64,000 nt of DNA from Clostridiales bacterium (GTDB lineage: Bacteria > Bacillota > Clostridia > Mahellales > Mahellaceae), in the NCBI GenBank assembly GCA_030156435.1, contig JASGMM010000001.1, positions 1 to 64,000 on the forward strand. The letters run 5' to 3'. Position numbers and translations under genes: made by a program. Shown here piece after piece: positions 26,396 through 36,293 of the stretch. Every line of letters starts with the position of its first letter. The stretch's first letter is position 1. Under the pieces are notes generated by a model. It searched no databases, had not been told where the DNA came from, and was given only the letters and a program-made list of their open reading frames with translations.

Positions 26396-27358
26396 TTATT
26401 TCAACTTAGCTGCATCGCTACCCGCTATATAGTTCTTTTGTCTGGCTATCTCCGCTACATCATCAGTGGTCATAAAGTCCAGGAATGCTTTTACAGCACC
26501 CGTTGGCTCACCTTTAGTATACATATGACCCCATGACCATATAGGATATGTGCCGGCTATTATGTTGTCCACCGTTGGTTCTATACCATCGAGCTTTAAG
26601 GCCATTACTGTATCGTTCAAGTATGCCAAGCCAAGATAGCTTATAGCGCCAGGTGTTTCGGCTACTGTTTTGAGCACGGTACCATTGGAATCTTCGGTAA
26701 GCGTATTGCCTTCTATAGGCTCTTCGCCATCGAATGCTACTTTTACAAAAGTAGCCCTTGTACCGGAGCTGGTAGGCCTGTTAACAACCACTACGGCCTG
26801 ATCCTTGCCGCCGACATCCTTCCAATTGGTTATTTTGCCTAAGAATATGTCCTTCAATTGTTGTTTGGTAAGATTATCTACACCGACATCCTTATGAGCT
26901 ATAGCCGTGAAGCCTTGCGCTACCACCTGGTGGTCGACCAATTCTTTAGCTTTATCGGCATCCAGTTTCTCCTCGGCAAACACGTCGGAATTGCCGATAT
27001 CTACAGCGCCATCAGAAACCTGGCTTAAACCGGTACCACTTCCGCCACCCTGTACCGTAACCATTACATTGGGATGCAATTCCATGAATTTGGCCGCTGC
27101 TGCTTCCACCAAAGGCTGTAGAGCCGTAGAACCTGCCGCTGTCACTGTCCCTGACAGGTCATCTGCAGGGGCGGTCTCTTCAGAAGAGCCATTGCTCGAC
27201 GTATCGTCGCTACCTGATGCACTATTGTCAGACGTCGACGCATCATTGCTAGGCGCTGCGGTATCACCGCTGCCGCTACATGCAGAAAGCACCACCAAAG
27301 ACAGCATCAGCATAACTGACACCAATAATATAGACCATCTTTTTCTCGAGTTTTTCAT
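26396..27358 (-). CDS. pstS: Phosphate-binding lipoprotein PstS
   Basis: Captures phosphate outside the membrane and delivers it to PstCA. The protein is 320 aa; the signal peptide ends in LSAC with lipid-modified C27. A Ser/Asp-rich linker follows. The phosphate-binding loops include AGSTALQPLVEAAA, GGGSGTGLSQVSDGAVDIGNSD and NRPTSSGTRATF, all hallmark PstS segments. The ATG at 27358 begins the lipoprotein signal; the GGAGGTG site lies about 13 bases upstream, longer than usual. It is preceded by a four-repeat PhoP box and followed by a terminator. Confidence 0.95.
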   Translation of the reverse strand: MKNSRKRWSILLVSVMLMLSLVVLSACSGSGDTAAPSNDASTSDNSASGSDDTSSNGSSEETAPADDLSGTVTAAGSTALQPLVEAAAAKFMELHPNVMVTVQGGGSGTGLSQVSDGAVDIGNSDVFAEEKLDADKAKELVDHQVVAQGFTAIAHKDVGVDNLTKQQLKDIFLGKITNWKDVGGKDQAVVVVNRPTSSGTRATFVKVAFDGEEPIEGNTLTEDSNGTVLKTVAETPGAISYLGLAYLNDTVMALKLDGIEPTVDNIIAGTYPIWSWGHMYTKGEPTGAVKAFLDFMTTDDVAEIARQKNYIAGSDAAKLK

Positions 27359-27410
27359 AATGATATAATTACACCTCCAAAAAATTTTATTTAATCTTTC
27401 AACAAGTGTA

Positions 27411-27464
27411 ATCATATCATAGCAATGTAAATTCTATATTAATTCCATGTTAAATTTACGTTAA
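27411..27464 (-). promoter_or_regulatory. PhoP-box promoter of pstS
   Basis: Four repeats on the minus strand, TTAACG (27459-27464), TTAACA (27448-27453), TTAATA (27437-27442) and TTTACA (27426-27431), occur at exactly 11-bp period. Two TATGAT candidates for the -10 follow (27416-27421 and 27411-27416). The first repeat begins 7 bases past the guaB stop, so the whole promoter is packed into the 112-bp gap. Confidence 0.85.
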
Positions 27465-27470
27465 GCCGAT

Positions 27471-28955
<1,485 letters not shown>

Positions 28956-28964
28956 TTAACGATA

Positions 28965-28993
28965 AGTTTAACAGAAAGATAATGCCATGTCAA
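28965..28993 (-). promoter_or_regulatory. Promoter of guaB
   Basis: TTGACA (28988-28993), 17-bp spacer, TAAACT (28965-28970) on the minus strand, 27 bases before the guaB start. The leader is too short for a purine riboswitch. Confidence 0.65.
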
Positions 28994-29018
28994 GTTATGA
29001 AGGTGATTGATTTTAGCG

Positions 29019-30203
29019 CTATTCAACTTCATTCTTTGCACCGCCGAGGCTGTAGAATTCGTTTATGATCAACGAAGCAGCCGACACAATGTCAATATCC
29101 TCCGGCAAAGATGACATATAGATCTTTTTATCGCATATGCCTCTTGTAATAGATGTCGCGTTTACAATGTTCCTGATACTCGCGAGCAATATTTCCGGTT
29201 TATATTTAATATAGCCCGTCAAAATCACAGCCTCCAATTCCAGCACATTCAACACGTTGACTATACCTGCGGATAGATAAGCCGCTTCTTTTTCTACAAT
29301 GCCTTTGCAAAACGGATCCCCGGCAATAGCCTGATCAACGATAGTTTCCCATGTCCTTATATCCTTATGAACGCCGGCTACATCTCTCAGCACCGCCGAT
29401 ATGGAGGCGTATGTTTCCAAGCAGCCTTTGTTACCACAATTGCAACGTCTCCCATTGATATCTATAGATATATGTCCTACCTCGCCGCCGAATCCACCTA
29501 CACCTTTGTATAGTTTATCGTCGATGACGATGCCTGCGCCTATGCCAGTATCCACCACCAGGAGCATAAAATTGCGAAAATCTTTCCCCGCACCGTAATC
29601 TTTTTCGGCTAATGCCAGTGTAGAAGAATTATTTTCAAGGGAAACCTTCATATTGAGCTTTTCCCCCAGCCGCTCTGAAATTTTAATGCCCCTCCATATA
29701 TCGAAGTTGGGGGGATCGAGTATAATGCCGGCAGCGCTATCGAGCGGGCCGGGCGCGCTAACGCCAAGCCCCAAAATTCTATCGCGCTCAACATCCGTTT
29801 CTGCTATGCAGCTTTCTATTTCTGTTACTATGGCCATCAAAGCATCATCAGCGCTGCTGATGCGCGAAATATCTATTTGTTTTCTTATCACCACACTGCC
29901 TTTTAAGTTTACTATCCCCAATGAACAACCAGCACGGGATAAATAAAGCCCAAAGGCATAATAGCGATTCTCATTTATATCGAGCATAATCGGTTTTCTG
30001 CCGTAATCAGCCTCACCGACTTCCTTTTCAATGACAATGCCCTCTTGTTTCAACTCATCTACTATATTTGTCACAGCCGCGCGTGTAAGACCTGTTTGCC
30101 GCGCAAGTTCGGCTCTAAAGACCCTTTGTTTGCGTATAATGTTCAAAATCCGCCGTCTATTGCTCATCTTCATATATTGAGAATTGCGCGCCGCATTTTT
30201 CAT
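29019..30203 (-). CDS. ROK-family transcriptional regulator
   Basis: 394-aa NagC/XylR-like regulator. Residues 12-75 form a winged helix (RAELARQTGLTRAAVTNIVDELKQEGIV). The ROK sugar-binding domain follows, with VDTGIGAGIVI and the zinc-binding CNCGNKGCLE motif. It shares an ATGA overlap with the PfkB-kinase gene and is the last gene of the HAD / deoxyhypusine-synthase-like / kinase operon. It probably controls that operon in response to its sugar or sugar phosphate. The direct repeats at 33088-33107 are a candidate binding site. Confidence 0.92.
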   Translation of the reverse strand: MKNAARNSQYMKMSNRRRILNIIRKQRVFRAELARQTGLTRAAVTNIVDELKQEGIVIEKEVGEADYGRKPIMLDINENRYYAFGLYLSRAGCSLGIVNLKGSVVIRKQIDISRISSADDALMAIVTEIESCIAETDVERDRILGLGVSAPGPLDSAAGIILDPPNFDIWRGIKISERLGEKLNMKVSLENNSSTLALAEKDYGAGKDFRNFMLLVVDTGIGAGIVIDDKLYKGVGGFGGEVGHISIDINGRRCNCGNKGCLETYASISAVLRDVAGVHKDIRTWETIVDQAIAGDPFCKGIVEKEAAYLSAGIVNVLNVLELEAVILTGYIKYKPEILLASIRNIVNATSITRGICDKKIYMSSLPEDIDIVSAASLIINEFYSLGGAKNEVE

Positions 30204-31246
30204 GTATTTGACACTACCCGCGCCTTTATTTCTTCTATAGTAGCCGTACCTGTCACGCCTATTTTCTTGATAGTAATGCTTGCGGCTATATTTGCTATAG
30301 CAGCGGCTTCATATCCCTCGGCTCCCAAAGCCAAAGCGCATGAGAAGGCCGAAAGAAAGGTATCTCCGGCACCGCATGTGTCTATAGGCGGTTCTACCTC
30401 AGGCGAGGGTATATAATAGGCCTCACCATCTTCGATATATACACACCCTCTCGCCCCCAACGTCATGCACACCAGTGAATGATTTCTCTTCGAGAGCTCC
30501 AATGCTGTTTCTATGAGTTGATCAATAGTAGCATCCTTTGGATCTTTATCGCTGTTCATAGCCCTATAAGCCTCTACATCATTGGGCTTCAATATCACGT
30601 TCCTATACAGGCCGATCCTGTCCCTGCTGTCTACGATTACTTTCACGCCTTTTGATGAAATTTCCATTATCTTGTTTCTTATAGTTGGCGTAATGCACCC
30701 GAACCTCATTTGATCGGTCACACATAGCACATCCGAATCCGCGGCTATGCTTTCTATTTCAGTCGTCAACCTTTGTTCATCAGTTTCAGCTAATGGACGG
30801 AAATTTTCAAAGTCGATCCTTGGATCCTCATACTCCACATCGGATATGCCTCTCCTTAATGGTTTGCAGTATGCGTTGGTTACACGATCCACACCCTTTA
30901 TCACCCCCGACGTATCTACTCCCCTTTTTTTAAGCTCCTTATAAAGCATATCGCCCCTCCAATCATCGCCTATAATCCCGATCATACAGGCTTTCGAAGG
31001 GTTTAAAGCAGCCACATTCGCGGCCACGTTACCTGCGCCTCCTGGCGACATCCACTCCTGTATCACCGGCAAGGGGAAATGCGGTGTTTCTCTTGAAAGC
31101 TCGCTTCTGGTCATATCCGCCCTCCAATATACATCGAGGGCGATATCGCCTACAATCGCCACTTTCAGCGTACCTATGCCATCCAATATATCCTCTACCC
31201 GCTTGCCATCGATGCCACCTATAATTTTATAGGTAATCCTTGACAC
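30200..31246 (-). CDS. PfkB-family sugar kinase, HldE/RfaE N-domain-like
   Basis: 348-aa ribokinase-fold kinase. GGAGNVAANVAAL near residue 85 and the C-terminal anion-hole motif DTCGAGDTFLSAF carry the substrate-binding and catalytic Asp residues. Overall shape and the VGDIALDVYWRADM start resemble the heptose-phosphate kinase domain of HldE/RfaE, but the nucleotidyltransferase domain is absent. GTG start at 31246 with AGGTGG upstream. It overlaps the preceding gene by 20 bp and the ROK gene by 4 bp, so expression is tightly coupled. The sugar substrate is unknown; a heptose-like or rare sugar phosphate is a guess. Confidence 0.85.
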   Translation of the reverse strand: MSRITYKIIGGIDGKRVEDILDGIGTLKVAIVGDIALDVYWRADMTRSELSRETPHFPLPVIQEWMSPGGAGNVAANVAALNPSKACMIGIIGDDWRGDMLYKELKKRGVDTSGVIKGVDRVTNAYCKPLRRGISDVEYEDPRIDFENFRPLAETDEQRLTTEIESIAADSDVLCVTDQMRFGCITPTIRNKIMEISSKGVKVIVDSRDRIGLYRNVILKPNDVEAYRAMNSDKDPKDATIDQLIETALELSKRNHSLVCMTLGARGCVYIEDGEAYYIPSPEVEPPIDTCGAGDTFLSAFSCALALGAEGYEAAAIANIAASITIKKIGVTGTATIEEIKARVVSNT

Positions 31247-32237
31247 CGCGTTCCACCTCCGGCAATTTCTCTATCAGTCTTTTATACAGATTTGGTATAG
31301 TCTGCTTGTGATCGCCGCAGAAATGCCAGCCTTTGCCGCCCATGCTGTTAGGCCGGTTGACGATGTTTTTGCGCGGCCGATAATAATAATGCGGATCATC
31401 ATATCCTATCTTTGCCCGGTAATCCCCCAAATCGATAATGTCAAAATTTGCGGTTGTTATATGGTATGTCGGGTATCCCAGATTCCTTGCAATGGATAAT
31501 GCTTTCAGAAACACCTCGGCCCCTATGACCGCCGAACCGAAGTTCAAGAATACCCCTTCATCCATCCGGGAAACGGAATAACAGTATTTGTGGAAATCGA
31601 TGCCGCTGGCTTTGCCTATCGCCTCAAAATCCACTATGGGATGCTGGTGAATAATATCGGTACCCAAAGCGATATGATATGTAGCCGGGACATCGTTTTT
31701 ATAGGCCTGATACAATATGCAATCCTCTTTATACGGAAACCTTTCCTGATGTTTATCAATATACACCGCAAGGCTCTCACCATAACCAAGGTTCTTTGCG
31801 GCACCCTGCTGTATGGCCTCGTTCATCCATCTGCCCGTTTCCTCCCACATGCCGAAGGAACCGTCTTCTATAGCTGTAGGTACATCTTCCGAAGTTCCGC
31901 CGTTGAAAGCCAACTCAAAGTCATGTATGCTACATGCCCCATTACCGGATATATGTGTTATAAGTCCTCTTTTTATGAGCTCTATGATATACCGCGATAA
32001 GCCGTTTTTGATCACATGCGCTCCCATCGACCATATCACGGCTCTGCCGTTTTGCCTCGCTTCGACCATCCTGTCTATCAATTCGCCAAATCCTTCCTGG
32101 TCCCAATCAGGTATCGGATCCCTGCCCGGCACAGCCATGTTATCTATGGTTACAAGGTTTTTTCTCTGGCTTACTGGATACGTCTTGATATTGGAAAAAT
32201 CTAATTGGCCGGGTATCTTCACATTTTTATCCTCCAT
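31227..32237 (-). CDS. Deoxyhypusine-synthase-like protein of unknown function
   Basis: 336 aa, no signal peptide or membrane segment. VIWSMGAHVIKNGLSRYIIELI and THISGNGACSIHDFELAF resemble the NAD-binding core of the deoxyhypusine synthase fold. The substrate lysine region of true deoxyhypusine synthase is not evident, and bacteria of this kind have no eIF5A to modify. The second half has HITTANFDIIDLGDYR and a His/Tyr-rich stretch (DDPHYYYRPRKNIVNRP). It starts 4 bases before the end of the HAD gene region (GGGGGAG site) and overlaps the kinase gene. An NAD-dependent step on a sugar or polyol phosphate would fit the neighbours, but this is inference. Confidence 0.6.
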   Translation of the reverse strand: MEDKNVKIPGQLDFSNIKTYPVSQRKNLVTIDNMAVPGRDPIPDWDQEGFGELIDRMVEARQNGRAVIWSMGAHVIKNGLSRYIIELIKRGLITHISGNGACSIHDFELAFNGGTSEDVPTAIEDGSFGMWEETGRWMNEAIQQGAAKNLGYGESLAVYIDKHQERFPYKEDCILYQAYKNDVPATYHIALGTDIIHQHPIVDFEAIGKASGIDFHKYCYSVSRMDEGVFLNFGSAVIGAEVFLKALSIARNLGYPTYHITTANFDIIDLGDYRAKIGYDDPHYYYRPRKNIVNRPNSMGGKGWHFCGDHKQTIPNLYKRLIEKLPEVERGVKDYL

Positions 32238-32240
32238 TTG

Positions 32241-33050
32241 TCACTCCCCCAATCCGAGCCACTTTAAAATCTCATCGGTTTTTTCAAAATCGCCTACTAT
32301 AGCATGGGCTCCTGCTGTGATAAGCCTCTGCCTTTTTGTTGGGTTTACGCCGCAGCGTTTCTCTTCATTGCTCGCCACGCCTATAGTAACCGCGCCTACC
32401 TCTCGGCCCAACGCGATCTCCACTTTGCCGTCTCCAAAGACTACAACCTCCGGTCCTTTCAATCCATAATCATTTATCAACCTTTTCAATACCGCCTCCT
32501 TTGAGCAATCCGCCCTGTCTGCCGGCGCACCAACTATTTCCTTGAAGTATCCGTCCACACCCAGGACGTGCGCTTCATTGACCACATCAACATTATCGGT
32601 ACCACTGGCCGCATAGATATCTACACCGCATTCATCAAGTATCTTTAAGAATTTCATACTACCCTTGATCAAATAGTCCTCCGGTGATTTTTCCCCGGAA
32701 AGTATTGCCGTTATCCTCTTTTTAACATGTTCCATCAACCTTCGGTTATATTCGGCTTTATACTGCCATGGATCTTCAGGAGCATAAGGATTTCTTCGAT
32801 ATCTTTTCACGGTATCCGCAAGCCACTGCATTTGAAAAATGGTCTGAATACCGGTCGAAGCATCGATATATTCTCTGACTTCTTTTAGAATATCTTCATC
32901 AACCGATGTGCTTCCTGCTATCATCTCTATCATAAATGGCTCCATTATGTTCTCCCAGCCATGCCTGAGCATAGATATGGTGCCGTCAAAATCAAAAAGC
33001 GCTGCTCTAACCCTTGGCCTGTCTTTTGATAATTCCTCTAAAATCTCCAT
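32241..33050 (-). CDS. HAD-superfamily phosphatase
   Basis: 269-aa haloacid dehalogenase-fold hydrolase. Motif I is FDFDGTIS (nucleophile Asp near residue 20), motif II lies in AASGTDN and motif IV is VFGDGKVEIALG. A helical cap lies between motifs I and II. First gene of a four-gene operon behind a near-consensus promoter. Together with the kinase it suggests phosphorylation and dephosphorylation of a sugar intermediate, reminiscent of the GmhB/HldE steps of heptose synthesis. Substrate unknown. Confidence 0.85.
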   Translation of the reverse strand: MEILEELSKDRPRVRAALFDFDGTISMLRHGWENIMEPFMIEMIAGSTSVDEDILKEVREYIDASTGIQTIFQMQWLADTVKRYRRNPYAPEDPWQYKAEYNRRLMEHVKKRITAILSGEKSPEDYLIKGSMKFLKILDECGVDIYAASGTDNVDVVNEAHVLGVDGYFKEIVGAPADRADCSKEAVLKRLINDYGLKGPEVVVFGDGKVEIALGREVGAVTIGVASNEEKRCGVNPTKRQRLITAGAHAIVGDFEKTDEILKWLGLGE

Positions 33051-33087
33051 AAATCTTACTCCTTAATGCCTTTTCTGAAACATTCCC

Positions 33088-33107
33088 CTATAAGTAGTGC
33101 TATAAGT
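33088..33107. repeat. Direct repeat overlapping the HAD-operon promoter
   Basis: CTATAAGT occurs at 33088-33095 and 33100-33107, a 12-bp period. The second copy overlaps the -10 box and the first lies over the expected start site. It is a plausible operator for the operon's own ROK regulator. Confidence 0.45.
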
Positions 33108-33133
33108 ATATAACGAGTATAAACATTTGTCAA
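33105..33133 (-). promoter_or_regulatory. Promoter of the HAD / DHS-like / kinase / ROK operon
   Basis: TTGACA (33128-33133), exactly 17-bp spacer, TATACT (33105-33110) on the minus strand, 54 bases upstream of the HAD start. Near-perfect consensus suggests strong expression when not repressed. Confidence 0.8.
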
Positions 33134-33166
33134 CTCATTTAACAAAATAGCATTAAAGATCATTTA

Positions 33167-34351
33167 CTATATTTTTGTTAATCTATGATATGAAACAAGG
33201 CCTAGGGTAAGCAAAAGAGGAAAAGCGATAGCCGCAAACAACCCTGCTCTCAAGCTGTTTCCCATATGGTCCGACACCATTCCGACAACGGTTGGCCCCG
33301 ATGAACAGCCGAGGTCACCTGCAAGGGCTAAAAGCGCAAACATCGCCGTACCGCCCTTTGGAAATTTTGCAGATGCGAGGCTGAATGTACCGGGCCAAAG
33401 GATACCTACAGACAACCCACATAGGCCACAACCGATGAAAGCTAAAGTAGGCCAAGGTGATAACGCTGCAAATAAATAACTAACCATACACAAGCAGCCG
33501 CAGGCCATCATAAACATTTGCAAATTAATTCTTTCGCTGAATTTGGAATAAACAACACGGGATATTCCCATAAGCGCTGCAAATAGACATGGACCTGCAA
33601 GATCACCGACAGTTTTGGATACCCTCAAACCCGATTCTGCAAAAGCCGAAGCCCATTGGCTCATTGCCTGTTCAGAGGCACCGGAACAAATCATTAACAG
33701 TATAAATAGCCAAAATAGATTTAAGGATAGTAGTTTCTTAATAGACATGCCTTCACCATTCTCCGTTAAAGTGGCAATGGGCACCTGCGAAAAATAGAAT
33801 GCATTTAGCAATGGCACGATTGCCCATGTAAAAGCGAGGGTTCTCCAATTTTCAATATCAAAAGTAATAAAAAACAATGTGGATCCGATCACCACAAAAA
33901 CGTATCCCCAGCAATAAAATGAATGCAACAGGCTCATAGCCGCAGATTTTTTATCGGTCGGACAAGCTTCCACAATCGGGCTCACCAGTACCTCAATCAA
34001 TCCGCCGCCAATGGCATAAATAAAGATAGCAAGGAGAAGCCCTATATATGGGTCAGAGAATATTTCGGGGAAAACACCAAGTCCCACCAGCCCAAACGCA
34101 GCGAAGATATGAGCCAGCACTATAGACGTCCTATAGCCTATCTTGTCCACAAATTTTGCCGATATCAAGTCGACGATCAACTGAATCCCGAAATTTATGG
34201 TTACAAGCAACGTTATTTTATTTAGAGGAATTTGGTATGTATTTTGAAAGGTCAAGAACAATAGTGGCGCAAAATTATTGACAATCGCCTGAGTGATATA
34301 TCCGATATAGCTTGCATAGAGCGTATGGCTATAGTTATCTTTTATACGCAT
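33167..34351 (-). CDS. Major facilitator superfamily transporter
   Basis: 394-aa membrane protein with twelve hydrophobic segments and a central cytoplasmic loop near residue 195. The SAKFVDKIGYRTS loop between helices 2 and 3 is the MFS signature region. The ATG at 34351 is preferred because GGGAG lies 9 bases upstream; the longer frame to 34387 lacks a site. It lies between glgB (41 bp upstream) and the HAD operon (116 bp downstream). It could be the last gene of the glycogen operon or the importer for the sugar handled by the HAD/kinase operon. Substrate unknown. Confidence 0.85.
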   Translation of the reverse strand: MRIKDNYSHTLYASYIGYITQAIVNNFAPLLFLTFQNTYQIPLNKITLLVTINFGIQLIVDLISAKFVDKIGYRTSIVLAHIFAAFGLVGLGVFPEIFSDPYIGLLLAIFIYAIGGGLIEVLVSPIVEACPTDKKSAAMSLLHSFYCWGYVFVVIGSTLFFITFDIENWRTLAFTWAIVPLLNAFYFSQVPIATLTENGEGMSIKKLLSLNLFWLFILLMICSGASEQAMSQWASAFAESGLRVSKTVGDLAGPCLFAALMGISRVVYSKFSERINLQMFMMACGCLCMVSYLFAALSPWPTLAFIGCGLCGLSVGILWPGTFSLASAKFPKGGTAMFALLALAGDLGCSSGPTVVGMVSDHMGNSLRAGLFAAIAFPLLLTLGLVSYHRLTKI

Positions 34352-34392
34352 AGTTCCTTTCTCCCACCGTTCCGTTATCAAAGGCAATTATA

Positions 34393-36291
34393 TCAAAAAT
34401 GTGCCTTTAACACAACGCCGGCCATCGGCGGGACCTTTATCGTTAAATGGTAATCCTGGTTATGCCACCTGCCTTCCTCAGCATAAAGCGTTTGGCCCAT
34501 CACCTGTCCCGAACCGCCGAAACCGATGTCATCGGTATTGAGTATCTCATCATATGCACCCGGATACGGCACGCCTATCTTATAATCATAATATACTATC
34601 GGCGTAAAGTTGCATACTATCACCAACGTATCTGACGGATGGTCGGTTTTGCGCATATATACAAATATGCTCTGCTCGGTATTGTTCGGGTCTATCCATT
34701 CAAACCCTTCGGCATAATAATCGAGCTGCCACAGCGCTGGATTCTCCAAATAGAAATGATTCAGCGTTTTGAAAAAATCATGTATTTTTTTATGCATATC
34801 GAAACGCTCTATAAGGAACCATTCGAGCTGCTCATAAAAGCGCCATTCGATAAATTGCGCGAATTCACAACCCATGAAGATGGTCTTCTTGCCCGGATGG
34901 GTATACATATACAACATGTAGGCGCGAAGACCTGCGAATTTGTTCCAGTAATCGCCCCACATCTTATCTACCAGGGCCTTTTTGCCGTGCACCACCTCAT
35001 CGTGCGATATGGGCAATATAAAGTTCTCAGAATAATGATACATCATGGAAAATGTCATCAAGCTATGGTAATACTTGCGGTATATAGGATCCATGGTTAT
35101 ATACTTCAATGTATCATTCATCCAACCCATATTCCATTTAAAATTAAAGCCCAGGCCGCCTACATATACGGGTTTGCTGACCATGGGCCACGTCGTTGAC
35201 TCCTCGGCTATCATTATGAGATCTGGGTATTCTTTAAACAGCGCCTCGTTTAGCTGATGCAAGAACCCGATGGATTCGAGATTTTCCCGACCACCGTATA
35301 TATTCGGAACCCACTGCCCATCCTGTTTGCCATAGTCAAGGTAAAGCATATTGGCTACTGCATCCACTCTAAAGCCGTCTACATGGAATTCTTTAAGCCA
35401 ATAGAAGGCATTGGATATAAGGAAGCTTTTGACCTCGGGTCGCCCGAGGTCAAAATTAGCCGCTCCCCATCCCTCGGTCTCTGCCCTTCTCGGATCCTGA
35501 TATTCGTATAAAGGTGTACCATCGTAGCGATATAAGCCATGAGCATCCTTGCAGAAATGACCAGGCACCCAGTCTAGTATAACTCCTATGCCATTTTCAT
35601 GGCATGCATTTATAAAATATTTGAATTCATCTATCGTACCATATCGACTGGTCACGGCGTAATAGCCGGTTATAAGGTAACCCCATGATGCATCCAGCGG
35701 ATGCTCCATTATAGGCATAAGTTCTATATGCGTGTAACCCATATCTCTTGCATATTTAGGTAATAAATTAGCCAATTCGGCATATGTCAGAAATTCTCCA
35801 TTTTCTTTGCGCCGCCATGACCCCATATGCACTTCGTATATATTTAACGGGCTTTTGTATATATCTATTTGAGCCCTTTTGTTCAGCCATCCTTCATCGT
35901 TCCATGAAAAAGGCATCGGATTTGCCACTACCGACGCCGTATTCGGGCGTTTTTCGGCATAAAAGGCATAAGGATCGGCCTTAAGCAGCCTTTTCCCCTC
36001 GGGCGATATTATCTCATACTTATATATATCTCCCTCGCTTATACCAGATATAAATGCACTCCACAGGCCACCTTCCGATATGCGCTCTAGAACATATGGC
36101 TCGCCACCGTGCCAATCGTTAAAATCACCCGTCACGCTGACCGACCGGGCATTGGGAGCCCAGGTAGTGAATCGGACACCATTTTGTCCACCTTCTTGGC
36201 TTATATGGGCCCCCATGAACTCATAACATTCATAATGCTGTCCGGCATGAAAGCGCTTCATATCACCCTTTTTTACAATATTTCTTGCCAT
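34393..36291 (-). CDS. glgB: 1,4-alpha-glucan branching enzyme
   Basis: Introduces alpha-1,6 branches into glycogen. The 632-aa protein has an N-terminal CBM48 domain (about 30-115), then the GH13 barrel. The catalytic nucleophile is in DGFRVDAVANML, the general acid Glu in MIAEESTTWP and the third Asp in PISHDEVVHGK. A C-terminal beta domain ends the chain. It follows glgD by only 2 bp, so the two are translationally linked. GAGAGG lies 7 bases before ATG 36291. Confidence 0.97.
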   Translation of the reverse strand: MARNIVKKGDMKRFHAGQHYECYEFMGAHISQEGGQNGVRFTTWAPNARSVSVTGDFNDWHGGEPYVLERISEGGLWSAFISGISEGDIYKYEIISPEGKRLLKADPYAFYAEKRPNTASVVANPMPFSWNDEGWLNKRAQIDIYKSPLNIYEVHMGSWRRKENGEFLTYAELANLLPKYARDMGYTHIELMPIMEHPLDASWGYLITGYYAVTSRYGTIDEFKYFINACHENGIGVILDWVPGHFCKDAHGLYRYDGTPLYEYQDPRRAETEGWGAANFDLGRPEVKSFLISNAFYWLKEFHVDGFRVDAVANMLYLDYGKQDGQWVPNIYGGRENLESIGFLHQLNEALFKEYPDLIMIAEESTTWPMVSKPVYVGGLGFNFKWNMGWMNDTLKYITMDPIYRKYYHSLMTFSMMYHYSENFILPISHDEVVHGKKALVDKMWGDYWNKFAGLRAYMLYMYTHPGKKTIFMGCEFAQFIEWRFYEQLEWFLIERFDMHKKIHDFFKTLNHFYLENPALWQLDYYAEGFEWIDPNNTEQSIFVYMRKTDHPSDTLVIVCNFTPIVYYDYKIGVPYPGAYDEILNTDDIGFGGSGQVMGQTLYAEEGRWHNQDYHLTIKVPPMAGVVLKAHF

Positions 36292-36293
36292 GC

